DNA of 64,000 bases from Mycobacterium sp. 852002-51971_SCH5477799-a (GTDB taxonomy: Bacteria > Actinomycetota > Actinomycetes > Mycobacteriales > Mycobacteriaceae). Location of the stretch: contig NZ_LZIF01000110.1 in NCBI RefSeq assembly GCF_001667145.1, positions 1-64,000 on the forward strand, read 5' to 3'. The notes beneath the pieces were generated by a model. The model worked only from the letters and a program-made list of their open reading frames with translations, did no database searches and was not told where the DNA came from. A program made the translations under genes and the position numbers. Of the stretch, positions 62,481 through 64,000 are shown one piece after another (positions within the stretch are counted from its first letter, which is position 1; each line of letters starts with the position of its first letter).

Positions 62481-63203
62481 TCAGAGGAGTTGGACTTTGC
62501 TCGCGCGCCAGCGACCGTCGACCTTCTCCATGGTCATCTTGATCCTGCTGCGGTCGATGCGCGGGTCGGGTGCGGCCGTGTTGGTGACGGTCTGGTCGAT
62601 GAAGAGCAGCACGACGACCCTGTCGGTGGATTCGGACTGAATCGCCGAGTCCACCACCACCCCGTGGGCTGTCGCCTTGTTGTCGATCAACAGCTGCCGG
62701 AGTTTCACGCTGGACTGGGTGTACATGTCCTTGAATTCGCCGGTAGCGCCGTCGAGCACCTGCTTGAAGTTGTCGTCGACCTTGTTCGAGTCGATGCTCG
62801 TCAGCACCTGTGCGTAGGCGATGGCCGCCTGCTGGGCCTGTTCACCCGCAGCCGTAACCTGGTGGTCCTGCCATTGCCGCCACCCGAAGTAACCCGAAAC
62901 GGCAAGTGAGGCAACGAGTAACGCCGGCAGCGCGCTGCGACGCAGGTACTGGCGCCAGGGGCGCTTAGCCCGCTGAGCCCTGGGACTCTTGCGTTTGAGG
63001 AGCCCGGCCTCTTCATCCTGCTCGTCTTCGGCCTCCTCGTCTTCGGCCTGCTCGTCGCCCTCGTCCTGGGTCACTTCCTCGGCCGAATCCTCGGGGGCTC
63101 CGGCGGATTCGTCGGCGCGCGCCTCCTCGGCTTCCGCAACTCCCGGTGTGTCGGCGCCGGATTCCGTTTCGGTTTTCGGGTTCTTCTTGGTGGTCACGAC
63201 CAC
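62481..63203 (-). CDS. Mce-associated membrane protein (Mam)
   Basis: A protein of about 240 residues. A highly acidic cytoplasmic region (about 20-65, mostly Glu/Asp) and a basic patch (KRKSPRAQRAKRPW) lead into one transmembrane helix (about 92-112). An extracytoplasmic NTF2-like domain follows, with VLTSIDSNKVDDNFKQVLDG and a C-terminal VDGRWRASKVQ. These are features of Mam proteins that accompany mce lipid-import operons. TAGGAG lies 6 nt before GTG 63203, which I prefer to ATG 63209 that touches the site. It lies 27 nt after the mce gene. Confidence 0.83.
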   Translation of the reverse strand: MVVTTKKNPKTETESGADTPGVAEAEEARADESAGAPEDSAEEVTQDEGDEQAEDEEAEDEQDEEAGLLKRKSPRAQRAKRPWRQYLRRSALPALLVASLAVSGYFGWRQWQDHQVTAAGEQAQQAAIAYAQVLTSIDSNKVDDNFKQVLDGATGEFKDMYTQSSVKLRQLLIDNKATAHGVVVDSAIQSESTDRVVVLLFIDQTVTNTAAPDPRIDRSRIKMTMEKVDGRWRASKVQLL

Positions 63204-63235
63204 GATCATCTCCTAAAGGTGGATGGGCCCGATGC

Positions 63236-64000
63236 TCAGTGCGGCGGTTCGATCGGCAGCTGCGGACCGCCGTAGGGGGTGGGAATTGTGTAGCGGCCCC
63301 GGGGGGTCGGGTCGGTTCGCTGGCCGAGGTTCGCGCCCGGCGGCGGACCGGCGGTGTCGTCGCCGCCCGGGCGCGGCGCGTTCTTGGCTCCGCGGATCGA
63401 GACGGCCGGGTCGTCGTCGCGGCAGTAGGTGTACATAAACGGCTCGTAGTAGTCGGCGGCGGACGGCGCGTGCGACGGCGTCCCGTAGTCGCACACGTAG
63501 CGGGGGTAGAGGTCGGCCGTCGCCCAGACCCCGCCGTCGTGAAACGCGCTCGTCACCGCGTCCAATACCGACCCGCGGTAGTCGGGGAACAGCGCGTTGA
63601 GCGCCGGCACCCGCAGATAGAACAGGTGCGACATGGTGGCCATGCTGCCCAGCAACTGCACCATGGTGTCGGAATTGTCCGCGAACAGATTGTCGACGGC
63701 CGAAAGGGTGCGCGGCGTCTGCCCCGTCAGCCGACGGTACCCGGCTTGCATTCGGGCGACACCGGTCAGCGTTCGATTGAGTTCGGTTGCGGTGGCGCCC
63801 AATCCGGCGTTCTTGTCGCTGGCCAGGGTGAGCACGACGCGGCTGGTCTTGATGATGCTGGTGGTTTGGGGCAGCACCGAATCCAGGGTCGAGAGCAGGA
63901 ACGTGCCGCCGTCGACGATGGCGGTCAGCTTCGCCGGACCATCCTTGCTCAGACTCAATTCCTTCTTGATCAACTCGATCTTGTGCGGGTCGACCTGAGC
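63236..64000 (-). CDS. Mce-family protein, C-terminal part (runs off the window)
   Basis: The frame is open to the window edge (first visible residues AQVDPHKIEL), giving the last ~254 residues of an Mce protein. The helical region (about LSKDGPAKLTAIVDGGTFLL; LNRTLTGVARMQAGYRRLTG) is typical of Mce C-terminal halves. A Pro/Gly/Asp-rich tail (PPPGANLGQRTDPTPRG) follows. Position just before a Mam gene suggests the last member (MceF-like) of an mce operon importing lipids or sterols through the envelope. The signal peptide and MlaD domain lie outside the window, so which mce operon this is cannot be told. Confidence 0.8.
   Translation of the reverse strand, partial: AQVDPHKIELIKKELSLSKDGPAKLTAIVDGGTFLLSTLDSVLPQTTSIIKTSRVVLTLASDKNAGLGATATELNRTLTGVARMQAGYRRLTGQTPRTLSAVDNLFADNSDTMVQLLGSMATMSHLFYLRVPALNALFPDYRGSVLDAVTSAFHDGGVWATADLYPRYVCDYGTPSHAPSAADYYEPFMYTYCRDDDPAVSIRGAKNAPRPGGDDTAGPPPGANLGQRTDPTPRGRYTIPTPYGGPQLPIEPPH

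Overview
The window is mycobacterial chromosome. It is GC-rich and uses many GTG/TTG starts. Gene content and order follow, in inverted orientation, the M. tuberculosis segment from about Rv2183c down to Rv2124c. PE_PGRS genes, IS6110 and the Rv2177c transposase are absent from this stretch, so a non-tuberculous Mycobacterium is likely. I cannot name the species from this sequence alone.

Layout. Positions 1-13000 hold cell-envelope and metabolic genes: a PlsC-type acyltransferase, lipomannan/LAM mannosyltransferases (Rv2181-type and MptA), RNase AS, AroG, the kinase PknL with its DNA-binding partner, IdsA2, an atypical MTHFR, LppM and a GNAT enzyme. Positions 13100-35150 are the division and cell wall (dcw) cluster: mraZ, rsmH, ftsL-like, pbpB, murE, murF, mraY, murD, ftsW, murG, murC, ftsQ, ftsZ, yfiH, yggS, sepF, yggT, wag31. 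Most joins from rsmH to ftsQ are 4-nt ATGA/GTGA overlaps. Before mraZ lie two arrays of TGGGG-type repeats, one on each strand, that fit MraZ operators. Positions 35150-38430 hold a phosphoribosyltransferase, tRNA-Leu(GAG), an M20 peptidase and a PEBP-family protein.

Positions 38430-43920 are an accessory block between the PEBP gene and pyrD: an SOS-box-controlled 13E12-type HNH protein with a short leaderless leader ORF, two Gre-factor homologues, an Rv1733c-type membrane protein and a PucR regulator. Positions 43970-54910 return to the conserved order: pyrD, DUF5703, lppL, Rv2137c, histidine phosphatase, DUF3090, SCO1664-family, cysQ, mshC, SDR, ansP1, PAC2. uppP, expected between Rv2137c and the phosphatase gene, is missing. 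A heavily deleted aldehyde dehydrogenase relic sits between cysQ and mshC.

The most striking locus is 54910-59170. The promoter and first ~40 codons of the native mycobacterial metH survive as a relic. Directly behind them stands a complete 1259-residue MetH of a different (E. coli-like) subfamily. It has its own -10 box and a 5' leader that folds as an S-adenosylhomocysteine (SAH) riboswitch, with a Shine-Dalgarno-sequestering hairpin that competes with the aptamer. This looks like in-place replacement of metH by a riboswitch-controlled foreign version. After 59170 synteny changes: an unknown small gene, malQ, an MPT64-like secreted protein, a Mce-associated protein and the 3' end of an mce gene that runs off the window.

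A recurring feature is leaderless transcription: ten or more genes have a TANNNT -10 box ending 6-7 nt before the ATG/GTG, which I used to fix several start codons.
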